Positions 1-7,010 of a stretch of 64,000 nucleotides of DNA are shown here, in pieces (position 1 is the stretch's first letter; each line of letters starts with the position of its first letter). Location: positions 1 through 64,000 of the forward strand of contig JAPSGI010000004.1 of assembly GCA_031177685.1 (NCBI GenBank), read 5' to 3'. Both the position numbers and the translations under genes were made by a program. Source of the stretch: Solirubrobacteraceae bacterium. Lineage in GTDB: Bacteria > Actinomycetota > Thermoleophilia > Solirubrobacterales > Solirubrobacteraceae. Below the pieces are notes generated by a model. The model did no database searches and was not told the origin of the DNA. It saw nothing but the letters and a program-made list of their open reading frames with translations.

Positions 1-39
1 GGCGGTCGGGTCTATCGCGTGTCCGTCGTTGCGCGCCAT
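1..39 (-). CDS. N-terminus of an unidentified gene, cut by the window edge
   Basis: Thirteen codons (MARNDGHAIDPTA) run off the left edge. The ATG is preceded by a strong ribosome binding site, GGGAGG, on the minus strand at 45-50 with a 5-nt spacer, which is why I call a gene from so little. It lies about 60 bp downstream of the anti-sigma gene on the same strand, so it may be the third gene of that operon and a possible target of the sigma factor. Function cannot be inferred. Confidence 0.45.
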   Translation of the reverse strand, partial: MARNDGHAIDPTA

Positions 40-99
40 ATCTGCCTCCCTTTCGCTTCGAGGTGTACGACCTCGCTGTTGCAGCGAGAGGCGTGCGCG

Positions 100-372
100 T
101 TACGGCGAACTGCGAAAGTCGCGAAACACGGCCATGAGACGGTCGCGCATGTGCGTCGAAATCGCGTCCTCAGCCAGGCCGCCAAGCGAGCCCGCGAGCG
201 ACCGCATCTGCCCCAGGTACTCGGTGCACCCGGGGCACGTCTCCAAGTGGCGTTCGAGTCGCCGTGCCTCGGCCGTCGGCAGAGCCCCCTCGAGGTACTC
301 GGTCATGATCTCGACCTCTTCGATGCAGGCGAGATCGTGCGGGTTGCTATGCGTGGGCTCGTCGGCCATCAC
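100..372 (-). CDS. Zinc-finger (ZAS/zf-HC2) anti-sigma factor
   Basis: A 90-residue soluble protein that should bind and hold the ECF sigma factor encoded just upstream. The zinc-binding anti-sigma signature is complete: Cys16, then His42-x3-Cys46-x2-Cys49 in HLETCPGC. No membrane segment follows the finger, so it is a cytoplasmic anti-sigma rather than a membrane receptor. The start ATG overlaps the stop of the sigma gene by 4 nt (369-372), implying translational coupling and matched amounts of the two proteins. The stimulus that releases the sigma factor cannot be read from the sequence. Confidence 0.85.
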   Translation of the reverse strand: MMADEPTHSNPHDLACIEEVEIMTEYLEGALPTAEARRLERHLETCPGCTEYLGQMRSLAGSLGGLAEDAISTHMRDRLMAVFRDFRSSP

Positions 373-1082
373 TTGGAATCGGTGTCTCTCCTGGCAGTGT
401 GCCCCATGAGCTGCGTCGTTACGGCGTCGTAGTCGATCTCCTCGACCGCGCCGAAGTAGCGCTCGATCGCGGTGCGAACGCGGTTGCGTGCGCGGTGGAG
501 CAGGATCCGCTGGTTCCCGGCCGAGATCCTCAGTGCCTCACAGACCTCCTCCGCGCTCCAGCCCTCGACGTCCCGCAGTCCGATCACCGTCCGTTGCGCC
601 GCGGGCAGCTCCGCGATCGCGGCGGCGATCACCTCGCGCGTCTCGCCGCGGAGCAGGCCGTCCTCCGGCAGCGGCCAGCGTGCGGGCGCGATCACCCAAT
701 GTCCCGGGAAGAGCTCGTGGTCCGGGGGAAGAAAGCGATCGGGATCCACCGACGGCTCGCCGATGCTCTCGGCGGCGGCGAGCGCGGAGAACGGCATGCT
801 GCGTCGCTCGCGAGCGCCGCTGCGCATCGCCACGTTGGTCAGGATGCGAAAGATCCAGGTCTTCAGCGACGAGCGCCCCTCGAACCCGTCGATCCCGCGG
901 ATCACGGCGATCCACGTCTCCTGCACCGCCTCCTCCGCGGCCGCGCGACTCGGCACGTAGGCCATCGCGACGCGGATCATCGCGCGCGTGTAGCGGTCGA
1001 CGACCGTCGCGAACGCGTCCGCGTCGCCGCGGCACAACGCCGCGGCGAGCCGCTGGTCGTCGTCGTGCGCGCTCGACCTCAT
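369..1082 (-). CDS. ECF RNA polymerase sigma factor
   Basis: A 237-residue sigma-70 family factor. Region 2 spans about residues 20-85 (AAEEAVQETWIAVIRGIDGF, then the LKTWIFRILTN helix) and region 4 about 155-208 (ELPAAQRTVIGLRDVEGWS and its helix-turn-helix). An extra linker of roughly 50 residues rich in Pro separates them. It is the first gene of a sigma/anti-sigma pair with a 4-nt overlap. No Shine-Dalgarno or TANNNT box is obvious in front of the ATG, so its own promoter remains unclear; autoregulation would be usual for this family. Confidence 0.9.
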   Translation of the reverse strand: MRSSAHDDDQRLAAALCRGDADAFATVVDRYTRAMIRVAMAYVPSRAAAEEAVQETWIAVIRGIDGFEGRSSLKTWIFRILTNVAMRSGARERRSMPFSALAAAESIGEPSVDPDRFLPPDHELFPGHWVIAPARWPLPEDGLLRGETREVIAAAIAELPAAQRTVIGLRDVEGWSAEEVCEALRISAGNQRILLHRARNRVRTAIERYFGAVEEIDYDAVTTQLMGHTARRDTDSK

Positions 1083-1121
1083 CCCGTTGAGTCATGGGCG
1101 GCCGCCGCGGGGAGGGACAGC

Positions 1122-2147
1122 TCACGCATCCGGCAGCAGGCTCCGTGCGCACTCGTCGATCGAGTCCTCGATCGGGCGTGGCGTCCAGCCGAGCGTCGAG
1201 CGCGCCTTCTCGCTCGAGAACCAGGTCCGCTTGCCGAGGTCGGAGACGATGGTGCGCACGCTCCCGTCGAACAGCCCCATCGCCCGGATCAGGACGTTCG
1301 GCGCCACGCGTGTCGGGACCTTCGGCGCGGCCGAGCCCAGGCGGTCGCGGATCACCTTCGCGACGTCGGCCATCCACAGCCACTCGTCAGTGGCGATGAA
1401 GCGCTCGCCGCCGGCGTCGGGCTGCGTCATCGCGCGGATGTGCAGGTCGGCCACGTCGCGGACGTCGACGAACGAGAAGCCCAGCTGGGGTATGGCCGGG
1501 GCGCCGTCGAGGAGCCGCTGGACGGACTGCAGCGAGTAGGAGTGGTCGTCGCTCAGCGTCGGTCCGATGATGGCCCCGGGGTTGACGGCTGCCAGGCGGT
1601 CCTCCGCGTCCGCCTCGCGCATCAGGTCCCAGGCGGCCTTTTCGGCGATCGTCTTGGAGCGTGTGTAGGGCGTCTTGGAGGTGTCGGCGCCATCGGTCCA
1701 GTCGGCCTCGGTGTACGGCGCGACCTCCGAAGACTCCCGCGGGGAGCGAACGGCCGCGACCGACGACGTCATGACCACGCGCTCGACTCCGGCGTCGAGC
1801 GCGGCTCGCAGGACGCGCAGCGCGCCGTCACGGGCGGGGACGATCAGCTCGTCGGGATCCTTCGGCTGCGCGGCCGGGAACGGCGAAGCCACGTGCAGGA
1901 CGTAGCGGCACCCCGTCGCCGCCTCCGCCCAGCCGGCGTCGGACGTCAGGTCGGCGGCGAGCACCGTCAGCCGGGAGCCGGCGTCCCCTCCCGCCGCGCC
2001 CACGGCATCGCGCACCGCCTGCTCGCGGGCGAGGTCGCGCACCGTCGTGCGCACGTCGTGGCCGCGCTCGAGCAGGGCCGCGATGCACCATCCGCCGAGG
2101 AAGCCCGTGCCGCCCGTTACGAGGACGGTGCCGTCCGATCCGGCCAT
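1122..2147 (-). CDS. NAD(P)-dependent reductase of the dihydroflavonol-4-reductase/epimerase family
   Basis: A 341-residue extended short-chain dehydrogenase. It opens with the nucleotide-binding motif VTGGTGFLGG (residues about 10-19), followed by acidic DLTSDAGW and the catalytic Tyr-x3-Lys in PYTRSKTIAEKAAW. The family usually reduces aldehydes or ketones (cinnamoyl-CoA reductase and dihydroflavonol reductase types); the substrate is unknown here. A TAGCGT box lies 6 nt before the ATG (minus strand, 2154-2159), consistent with its own leaderless promoter. It may also be read from the carotenoid oxygenase upstream. Confidence 0.85.
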   Translation of the reverse strand: MAGSDGTVLVTGGTGFLGGWCIAALLERGHDVRTTVRDLAREQAVRDAVGAAGGDAGSRLTVLAADLTSDAGWAEAATGCRYVLHVASPFPAAQPKDPDELIVPARDGALRVLRAALDAGVERVVMTSSVAAVRSPRESSEVAPYTEADWTDGADTSKTPYTRSKTIAEKAAWDLMREADAEDRLAAVNPGAIIGPTLSDDHSYSLQSVQRLLDGAPAIPQLGFSFVDVRDVADLHIRAMTQPDAGGERFIATDEWLWMADVAKVIRDRLGSAAPKVPTRVAPNVLIRAMGLFDGSVRTIVSDLGKRTWFSSEKARSTLGWTPRPIEDSIDECARSLLPDA

Positions 2148-2329
2148 GGGCAGACGCTACACCCCGACGGTGGCGCAGGTCGATGCCAGTTCTCGGCCAC
2201 CTGCTTGTCCGGATCCCACGGGTCGCGCCCGTGCCCGCGTTCCAGCACTGCCACCCGGCTCCCCAGGACCTCGATCGCATCGCCAAATCCGTTCGCGCTC
2301 GAGCTCTGTACGACGGCTCCGGTGCTCAT
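2117..2329 (-). CDS. Small ORF, possibly a flavoprotein remnant
   Basis: A 70-codon frame whose ATG overlaps the stop of the carotenoid oxygenase gene (ATGA at 2326-2329) and which ends 31 bp inside the reductase gene. The piece GSRVAVLERGHGRDPWDPDK resembles the early dinucleotide-binding part of GMC-type FAD oxidoreductases, but the glycine motif is damaged and the rest is missing. It is either a short coupled gene or the scar of a deleted oxidoreductase. The 180-bp gap between its neighbours holds nothing else I recognise. Confidence 0.35.
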   Translation of the reverse strand: MSTGAVVQSSSANGFGDAIEVLGSRVAVLERGHGRDPWDPDKQVAENWHRPAPPSGCSVCPWPDRTAPSS

Positions 2330-3786
2330 CCGATCGGGTTCGCGACCCGCTCGGTGAAGCTGCCGTGGAAACCCAGGGGGATGTGGTGACGCAGTCGTGC
2401 GACGAACAGTGGGTCGCGATCCGGCGCGCGCGCGTCTAGTACGAGCAGGCGCGAACGGTGCTCGGCGGGGTCGTAGGCGACCGCGAGCAACCAGCCGTCA
2501 TCCTCGGCGGCGTCATGGCGGCGGGGGACGAAGACCGGCTCCCCCACGGTGTGATGGCTGGGAAGCAGATGCTGGCGGACCGCGCCGGTGCGGTGGTCGA
2601 GCTTGGTGATCGCGTTCAGTGACGAGAGCCAGTGGCCCTGGAGGGCGGTCGCCAGATAGGTGTAGCGATGCGCACGGGTCGTCCGGCGCCAGTCGTGCCG
2701 AGGGAACTCCGATGTTGCGCCGTACAGGTCGTCGACCTCCACCCGACCGGACGGAGTGATCCGCAGCCGCGTCAGGAAGCTGCGCACGCCGTCGCCATCG
2801 GTGCTGCGGAAGGCGTCGAAGTGGGGTAGCAGGTGGTCCCAGCCGTGGCTGAAGCGCACCACGTCCAGGACGGTGTCCGAGCCGTCCTCATAGGCGTTGT
2901 CGACGTGGAAGTGGAAGAAGGCGTCGGTCTGGACGACGCGAGGCTTGCCGCCGTCGCGGGGCGCGAGCACGATCGTGGTGCCCCGGTCCGGCCGCCAGCG
3001 CACCACGTCGGCCAGCCTCTTCCCGAGCAGGAGGAAGCGCAGCGCCCCCGCCCGATCGATGGTCACCGGGTCGAGCGCGAAGACCATGTGCCGCTCGGTC
3101 AGCGCGAAGTCGTGGTTGGACACCATGTCGGGGATGTGGATCTCGCGGACCCTGTGGAGCCGGCCGCGGCGGTCCAGCCGGTAGCAGCGGATGCTCGGAC
3201 GCGGGAGCATCTCCATCCCGAAGTTCCAGAGCTCCCCCGTGACGGGATCGACCTTGAAGTGGGCCGAAAAGGCGCCCATGCGCCGCAGGCGCCCGTCGAA
3301 GTCGTGCTCGCCGAGCGTCTCGAGGCTGTCGGGGTCGAGGCGGTGGGGCTTGCCGAGCTCGTACAGCGCATACAGGTCGCCGTGGTGGAGGACCACATGG
3401 GTGTTCGCGACGTTGGCGGGAAGGCGCAGGACGTTGCCGGCCCAGCCGCCGCGGCGATTCGTGCCGATCAGCCGACCGGCCGCGCCGCGGCGCTCGCGGC
3501 CGCTCCGGTAGTGATTCGTGCGCACGTACCGGCTGCGGAACCGGACCCGCTGTCCATCGAAGACGAACATCGACAGCAGCGCGTCGCCGTCGAAGAAATG
3601 CCCCAGCGGCTGCCCACCGGACTCGAAGCTTCCAGGCCCGTTGCGATACAGGGTTCCGTGCAACCCGTCCGGGACGGACCCCTCGACGTCGTCCACCACG
3701 TAATCGTGTTCGTCGGGCTGGGACTCCCAGATTCCGAGCCCGCCAGGTCGCTCGAGTGCGAGCGGCTGCGTGGCGATAGAGGTCAT
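2326..3786 (-). CDS. Carotenoid cleavage oxygenase (RPE65/CCD family)
   Basis: A 486-residue non-haem iron dioxygenase of the family that cleaves carotenoids, apocarotenoids or stilbenes at a double bond. The beta-propeller landmarks are present: GTLYRNGPG and FFDGDALL near the N-terminus, and iron-binding histidines in SAHFKVDP, VSNHDFALTERH, FFHFHVDNAYED and the C-terminal PLGFHGSF. I prefer the ATG at 3786 because the protein then begins just before the conserved region; an upstream in-frame start at 3843 would overlap the operator region. It is divergent from a TetR gene, with a tandem repeat between them that is likely the operator. Confidence 0.88.
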   Translation of the reverse strand: MTSIATQPLALERPGGLGIWESQPDEHDYVVDDVEGSVPDGLHGTLYRNGPGSFESGGQPLGHFFDGDALLSMFVFDGQRVRFRSRYVRTNHYRSGRERRGAAGRLIGTNRRGGWAGNVLRLPANVANTHVVLHHGDLYALYELGKPHRLDPDSLETLGEHDFDGRLRRMGAFSAHFKVDPVTGELWNFGMEMLPRPSIRCYRLDRRGRLHRVREIHIPDMVSNHDFALTERHMVFALDPVTIDRAGALRFLLLGKRLADVVRWRPDRGTTIVLAPRDGGKPRVVQTDAFFHFHVDNAYEDGSDTVLDVVRFSHGWDHLLPHFDAFRSTDGDGVRSFLTRLRITPSGRVEVDDLYGATSEFPRHDWRRTTRAHRYTYLATALQGHWLSSLNAITKLDHRTGAVRQHLLPSHHTVGEPVFVPRRHDAAEDDGWLLAVAYDPAEHRSRLLVLDARAPDRDPLFVARLRHHIPLGFHGSFTERVANPIG

Positions 3787-3801
3787 CTCGTGCTGGGGCC
3801 T

Positions 3802-3832
3802 ATACAGACGTGCGTACAATACAGACGTTCGT
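3802..3832. promoter_or_regulatory. Tandem operator-like repeat between the carotenoid oxygenase and tetR
   Basis: Two copies of ATACAGACGTKCGT lie at 3802-3815 and 3819-3832, offset by 17 bp. The second contains a small dyad, GACG-TT-CGTC. They sit 16 bp upstream of the oxygenase ATG and 26 bp upstream of the tetR ATG, which is where an autoregulated divergent TetR operator should be. Binding is inferred, not shown. Confidence 0.6.
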
Positions 3833-3857
3833 CCGAGTTGCAAGGTACGCTCCCGGG

Positions 3858-4445
3858 ATGGCGCAGATCAGCCACCGGGAGAACCTGGTCGAGGCCGCGG
3901 TGCGATGCCTCTACACCAAGGGCTACGCGGGTACGAGCGCGCGGGACATCGCTGGCGAGGCGGGAGCGAGCCTGGCCTCGATCGGCTACCACTTCGGCTC
4001 CAAGGACGCGTTGCTGGCGACGGCGCTGCTCCGCAGCTTCGGGGCGTGGGTCGAGCGCATCGGCGAGATCACGGTCGCCGCCGAGAGCGCTTCCGCCCCG
4101 GAGCGCGCCGCAACGGCCCTCGCCGCGGCGCGTGAGAGCTTCGAGGCGCAGGAGCCACTACTCGTCGCGTTCGTGGAAGCGATGGCTCAGGCTCGCCACT
4201 CCGACGAGCTGCGCGCGCAGATGGCGACCCTGTACCGCGAGGGGCGTGAGGCCGTAGCCGGCATCGTGCGAGCCGGCCTCGGAGAGCGCGCCGGCACGCT
4301 GCGCACCGACCCCCGCGTCATCGCATCGCTCGTGATCGCGCTCGTCGACGGCCTCGCGTTGCAATGGCTGCTCGACAGCGGCGACACGCCGGGCGGCGCG
4401 GAACTCGCGAGCGTCCTGGCGGACGCGATCGACGCTCGGGCTTGA
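3858..4445 (+). CDS. TetR family transcriptional regulator
   Basis: A 195-residue repressor-type regulator. The N-terminal helix-turn-helix (NLVEAAVRCLYTKGYAGTSA through IGYHFGSKDAL, about residues 9-50) matches the TetR_N pattern, and the remainder is an alpha-helical ligand domain. The ATG at 3858 is chosen over an upstream in-frame start because a TACGCT box ends 6 nt before it (3846-3851), the spacing seen at many genes in this window. It probably controls the divergent carotenoid oxygenase and itself. The convergent EthA-like gene downstream is a weaker second candidate, since ethR/ethA pairs are known elsewhere. Confidence 0.9.
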   Translation: MAQISHRENLVEAAVRCLYTKGYAGTSARDIAGEAGASLASIGYHFGSKDALLATALLRSFGAWVERIGEITVAAESASAPERAATALAAARESFEAQEPLLVAFVEAMAQARHSDELRAQMATLYREGREAVAGIVRAGLGERAGTLRTDPRVIASLVIALVDGLALQWLLDSGDTPGGAELASVLADAIDARA

Positions 4446-4446
4446 G

Positions 4447-4671
4447 ATGGACGATCGCAAGAGAGTCGAGGAGTGGGCCGACGCGCTGCTGGAGCAGCAC
4501 CGCAGCGATCCCGATCCGCGGCCGGGCTGGCAGCGACGCGGCGGCCCGCGGTGGCTGCGGCGCGAGCTGCCTCGGGAGTTCGCCTTCCTAAACGCGGCGG
4601 AGGGCATCGGGATGCTGGTGCTGTGCCTGGGCGGGCTTGCCCTCGTGGCCGTCGCCTTCAGCAGCGGCTAG
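4447..4671 (+). CDS. Small single-pass membrane protein, unknown function
   Basis: A 74-residue protein starting 1 nt after the tetR stop, so probably co-transcribed with it. The first 45 residues are charged and contain two short basic patches. A single hydrophobic segment (IGMLVLCLGGLALVAVAF) sits at the extreme C-terminus, predicting a tail-anchored or short membrane protein. I do not recognise the family. The reading frame is credible because of the tight spacing and the clean hydrophobic tail. Confidence 0.6.
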   Translation: MDDRKRVEEWADALLEQHRSDPDPRPGWQRRGGPRWLRRELPREFAFLNAAEGIGMLVLCLGGLALVAVAFSSG

Positions 4672-4693
4672 CGTCGCGCAGGCGTAGCCCGCC

Positions 4694-6160
4694 TCAGGCC
4701 GCCGAGAACTCCACCCCGTCGCCCACCGGGCCGTGGCGCAGCATCAGGATGTCGCGCGGGTAGTTCTGGTACAGCCGCCAGGGGATGCGCGAGCCCTGCT
4801 TGGGGAACTTCGCGATGGAGCGCACGACGTAGCCCGAGCTGAAGTCGATCAGCGGCTCCGGGACGACCGAGGGGTCGCGGTTGCGCGGGAGGCAGATGCG
4901 CTGGCCGTGCGCGTCCATGTGGTTGAGCAGCCGGCAGACGTACTCGCACGTCAGCTCGCACTTCAGCGTCCACGACGCGTTGGTGTACCCCACGGCGAAG
5001 GCCATGTTCGGGACGCCCTCGAGCATCATCCCCTTGTAGGTGATCTTCTCCGGGAGCTCGACGTCGCGACCGTCGACGGTGAGCGCGATCCCGCCGACGG
5101 GCAGCAGGTTCAGCCCCGTGGCGGTGACGATCACGTCCGCCTCCAGCTCCGCGCCGGAGGCCAGCCGCAGCCCCTTCTCGGTGAACGTCTCGATGCGGTC
5201 GGTGACCACCGACGCGCGACCCGCGGAGATGGCCTCGAACAGGTCCCCGTCGGGCACCAGGCACAGCCGCTGGTCCCACGGGTCGTAGCGCGGCCGGAAG
5301 TGCGTGTCGACGTCGTAGCCGCGCGGCAGCCGGCGCTGCACGGCCTTGCGGATCAGCGCCTTCGCGACCCGCGGGCGGCGGCGGCTGAGCTCGAAGCTGG
5401 CCATGGTCATCGCGACGTTCTTCCAGCGGACGATGGGGTACACGAGCCGCCGCGGCAGGAAACGGTGCAGCGTCCGCGCCAGCGGGTCCTCGCCGGGCAG
5501 CGAGACGACGTAGCTCGGCGAGCGCTGGAGCATCGTGACGTGCGCCGCCTCCCGCGCCATCGCCGGCACGAGCGTCACCGCCGTGGCGCCGCTGCCGATC
5601 ACGACCACGCGCCGCCCCGCGTAGTCGAGGTCCTCCGGCCACTCCTGCGGATGCACGATGCGCCCGCCGAAGCGCTCGGTCCCCTCGAACCGCGGCTTGT
5701 AGCCCTCGTCGTAGCGGTAGTAGCCCGTGCAGCCGAACAGAAAGCCGCACGTGAAGACCACCGTTTCCCCCGTGTCGGTCCGCTCCACCTCGACCGTCCA
5801 GCGCGCGTCCGCCGACGACCACTGCGCGCGCACGACGCGATGGTGGAAGCGGATCGCGCCGTCGACGCCGTGCTCGCGCGCCGTCGAGCGCACGTACTCC
5901 AGGATCGACGACCCGTCCGCGATGGTCTTCGCGTCCGGCCACGGGCGGAACCGGTAGCCCAGCGTGTACATGTCGGAGTCCGAGCGCACGCCGGGGTATC
6001 GGAACAGGTCCCACGTCCCGCCCACCGCGCCGCGCGCCTCCAGGATCGCGAACGCCTTGCCCGGGCACTTGTCCTTCAGGTGGCATCCCGCGGCCACGCC
6101 CGAGATGCCGGCGCCGACGACCAGGACGTCGAAGTGCTCAGTCGGGGCGGAGGCGGACAC
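4694..6160 (-). CDS. EthA-like FAD-containing Baeyer-Villiger monooxygenase
   Basis: A 488-residue flavin monooxygenase very like mycobacterial EthA in length and motifs. The FAD-binding VVGAGISG is at residues 14-21, followed by GGTWDLFRYPGVRSDSD, and the second Rossmann motif VVIGSGATA binds NADPH. Such enzymes convert ketones to esters or oxidise sulphur and amine groups using NADPH and O2. The start is GTG with a TAGACT box 6 nt upstream (minus strand, 6167-6172). A tetR gene lies convergently downstream, but no EthR-type operator is evident at this promoter. The natural substrate is unknown. Confidence 0.88.
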   Translation of the reverse strand: MSASAPTEHFDVLVVGAGISGVAAGCHLKDKCPGKAFAILEARGAVGGTWDLFRYPGVRSDSDMYTLGYRFRPWPDAKTIADGSSILEYVRSTAREHGVDGAIRFHHRVVRAQWSSADARWTVEVERTDTGETVVFTCGFLFGCTGYYRYDEGYKPRFEGTERFGGRIVHPQEWPEDLDYAGRRVVVIGSGATAVTLVPAMAREAAHVTMLQRSPSYVVSLPGEDPLARTLHRFLPRRLVYPIVRWKNVAMTMASFELSRRRPRVAKALIRKAVQRRLPRGYDVDTHFRPRYDPWDQRLCLVPDGDLFEAISAGRASVVTDRIETFTEKGLRLASGAELEADVIVTATGLNLLPVGGIALTVDGRDVELPEKITYKGMMLEGVPNMAFAVGYTNASWTLKCELTCEYVCRLLNHMDAHGQRICLPRNRDPSVVPEPLIDFSSGYVVRSIAKFPKQGSRIPWRLYQNYPRDILMLRHGPVGDGVEFSAA

Positions 6161-6245
6161 GAAGCGAGTCTAGTCCCGGGCTTGACAGTGCTCGGCGGTT
6201 CTGGTCCGAATAGCCCAAGCACATCTGACCGGTCGGAGGTTCGAG

Positions 6246-7010
6246 TTGGAAGACATCGCGTTGAAGGGCGGGCACACGACGAGCGATCCGCGTCTGGATC
6301 GCCTGCCGGAATTCGACGAGCGCAGCCGCGAGTACCCGATCCGCGCGCTGGTCACCGAGCAGGCGCCCCTACGTTCGCGTGGCTGGTCGTGTCCGGCGTG
6401 GCTGGACCAGGGCAAGGAGGGCGCGTGCGTCGGGTTCTCCTGGTCACACGAGCTCGCCGCCTACCCGGTCGCGGTGAAGGGCCTGGACGACGAGTTCGCC
6501 CGCGGCGTCTACAAGGACGCGCAGAAGCTCGACGAGTGGCCCGGCGAGGACTACTCGGGCACGTCGGTGCTGGCGGGCGCCAAGGCCGTCGCCGCCAAGG
6601 GCTACCTGGACGAGTACCGCTGGGCCTTCGGCGTCGACGACGCGCTGCGGGCGCTCGGCTACCAGGGCCCGGTCGTCGTAGGAATCCCCTGGTACGAGTC
6701 GATGTTCCAGCCGCGACCCAGCGGGCTCGTGGAAGTCACACCGGGCGGCGGAGGCGGCCACGCGATCCTGGTCCGCGGCGTGTCGCTGAAGGCGCGGCTG
6801 CCGGGCGAGGGCGGCCCGATGGCGGTCGTGCGGCTGCGCAACTCGTGGGGCCGCGACTGGGGCGTGGACGGCGACTGCTACATCCGCGTCGAGGACTTCG
6901 ACGCGCTGCTGCAGGCCAAGGGCGACTGCTGCGTGCCGGTGGTGCGCCGCGACGCCCCGGCACCGCAGGCTGACGAGGCGTTCCTGCACGAGACGGGCGA
7001 GGCGACCTAG
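6246..7010 (+). CDS. Papain-type (C1A) cysteine peptidase without propeptide
   Basis: A 254-residue protein with the full papain active site: oxyanion Gln55 and nucleophile Cys61 in DQGKEGACVGFSW, His172 in GGGGHAILVRGV and Asn199 in RLRNSWGRDWG. There is no signal peptide and only about 45 residues precede the catalytic region, so no inhibitory prodomain is present and the enzyme should be cytoplasmic or need another control. The start is TTG, fixed by GGAGGT at 6235-6240 five nt upstream. It is convergent with the next gene, with overlapping stop codons (7007-7010). Substrate unknown. Confidence 0.85.
   Translation: MEDIALKGGHTTSDPRLDRLPEFDERSREYPIRALVTEQAPLRSRGWSCPAWLDQGKEGACVGFSWSHELAAYPVAVKGLDDEFARGVYKDAQKLDEWPGEDYSGTSVLAGAKAVAAKGYLDEYRWAFGVDDALRALGYQGPVVVGIPWYESMFQPRPSGLVEVTPGGGGGHAILVRGVSLKARLPGEGGPMAVVRLRNSWGRDWGVDGDCYIRVEDFDALLQAKGDCCVPVVRRDAPAPQADEAFLHETGEAT

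Noticed and set aside
399-2357. Very long open frame (652 codons) on the plus strand across the sigma and reductase genes
   Set aside because: It is the antisense shadow of high-GC minus-strand genes: low complexity, rich in Arg, Ala and His, no domain, and the minus-strand genes have clear motifs. Many similar long frames (for example 13858-15432, 24003-26285, 35391-38339, 45124-47598) are rejected for the same reason.
6182-6213. TTGACA at 6182-6187 with GAATAG at 6208-6213 as a promoter for the papain-type gene
   Set aside because: The spacer is 20 bp, too long for a confident promoter call.
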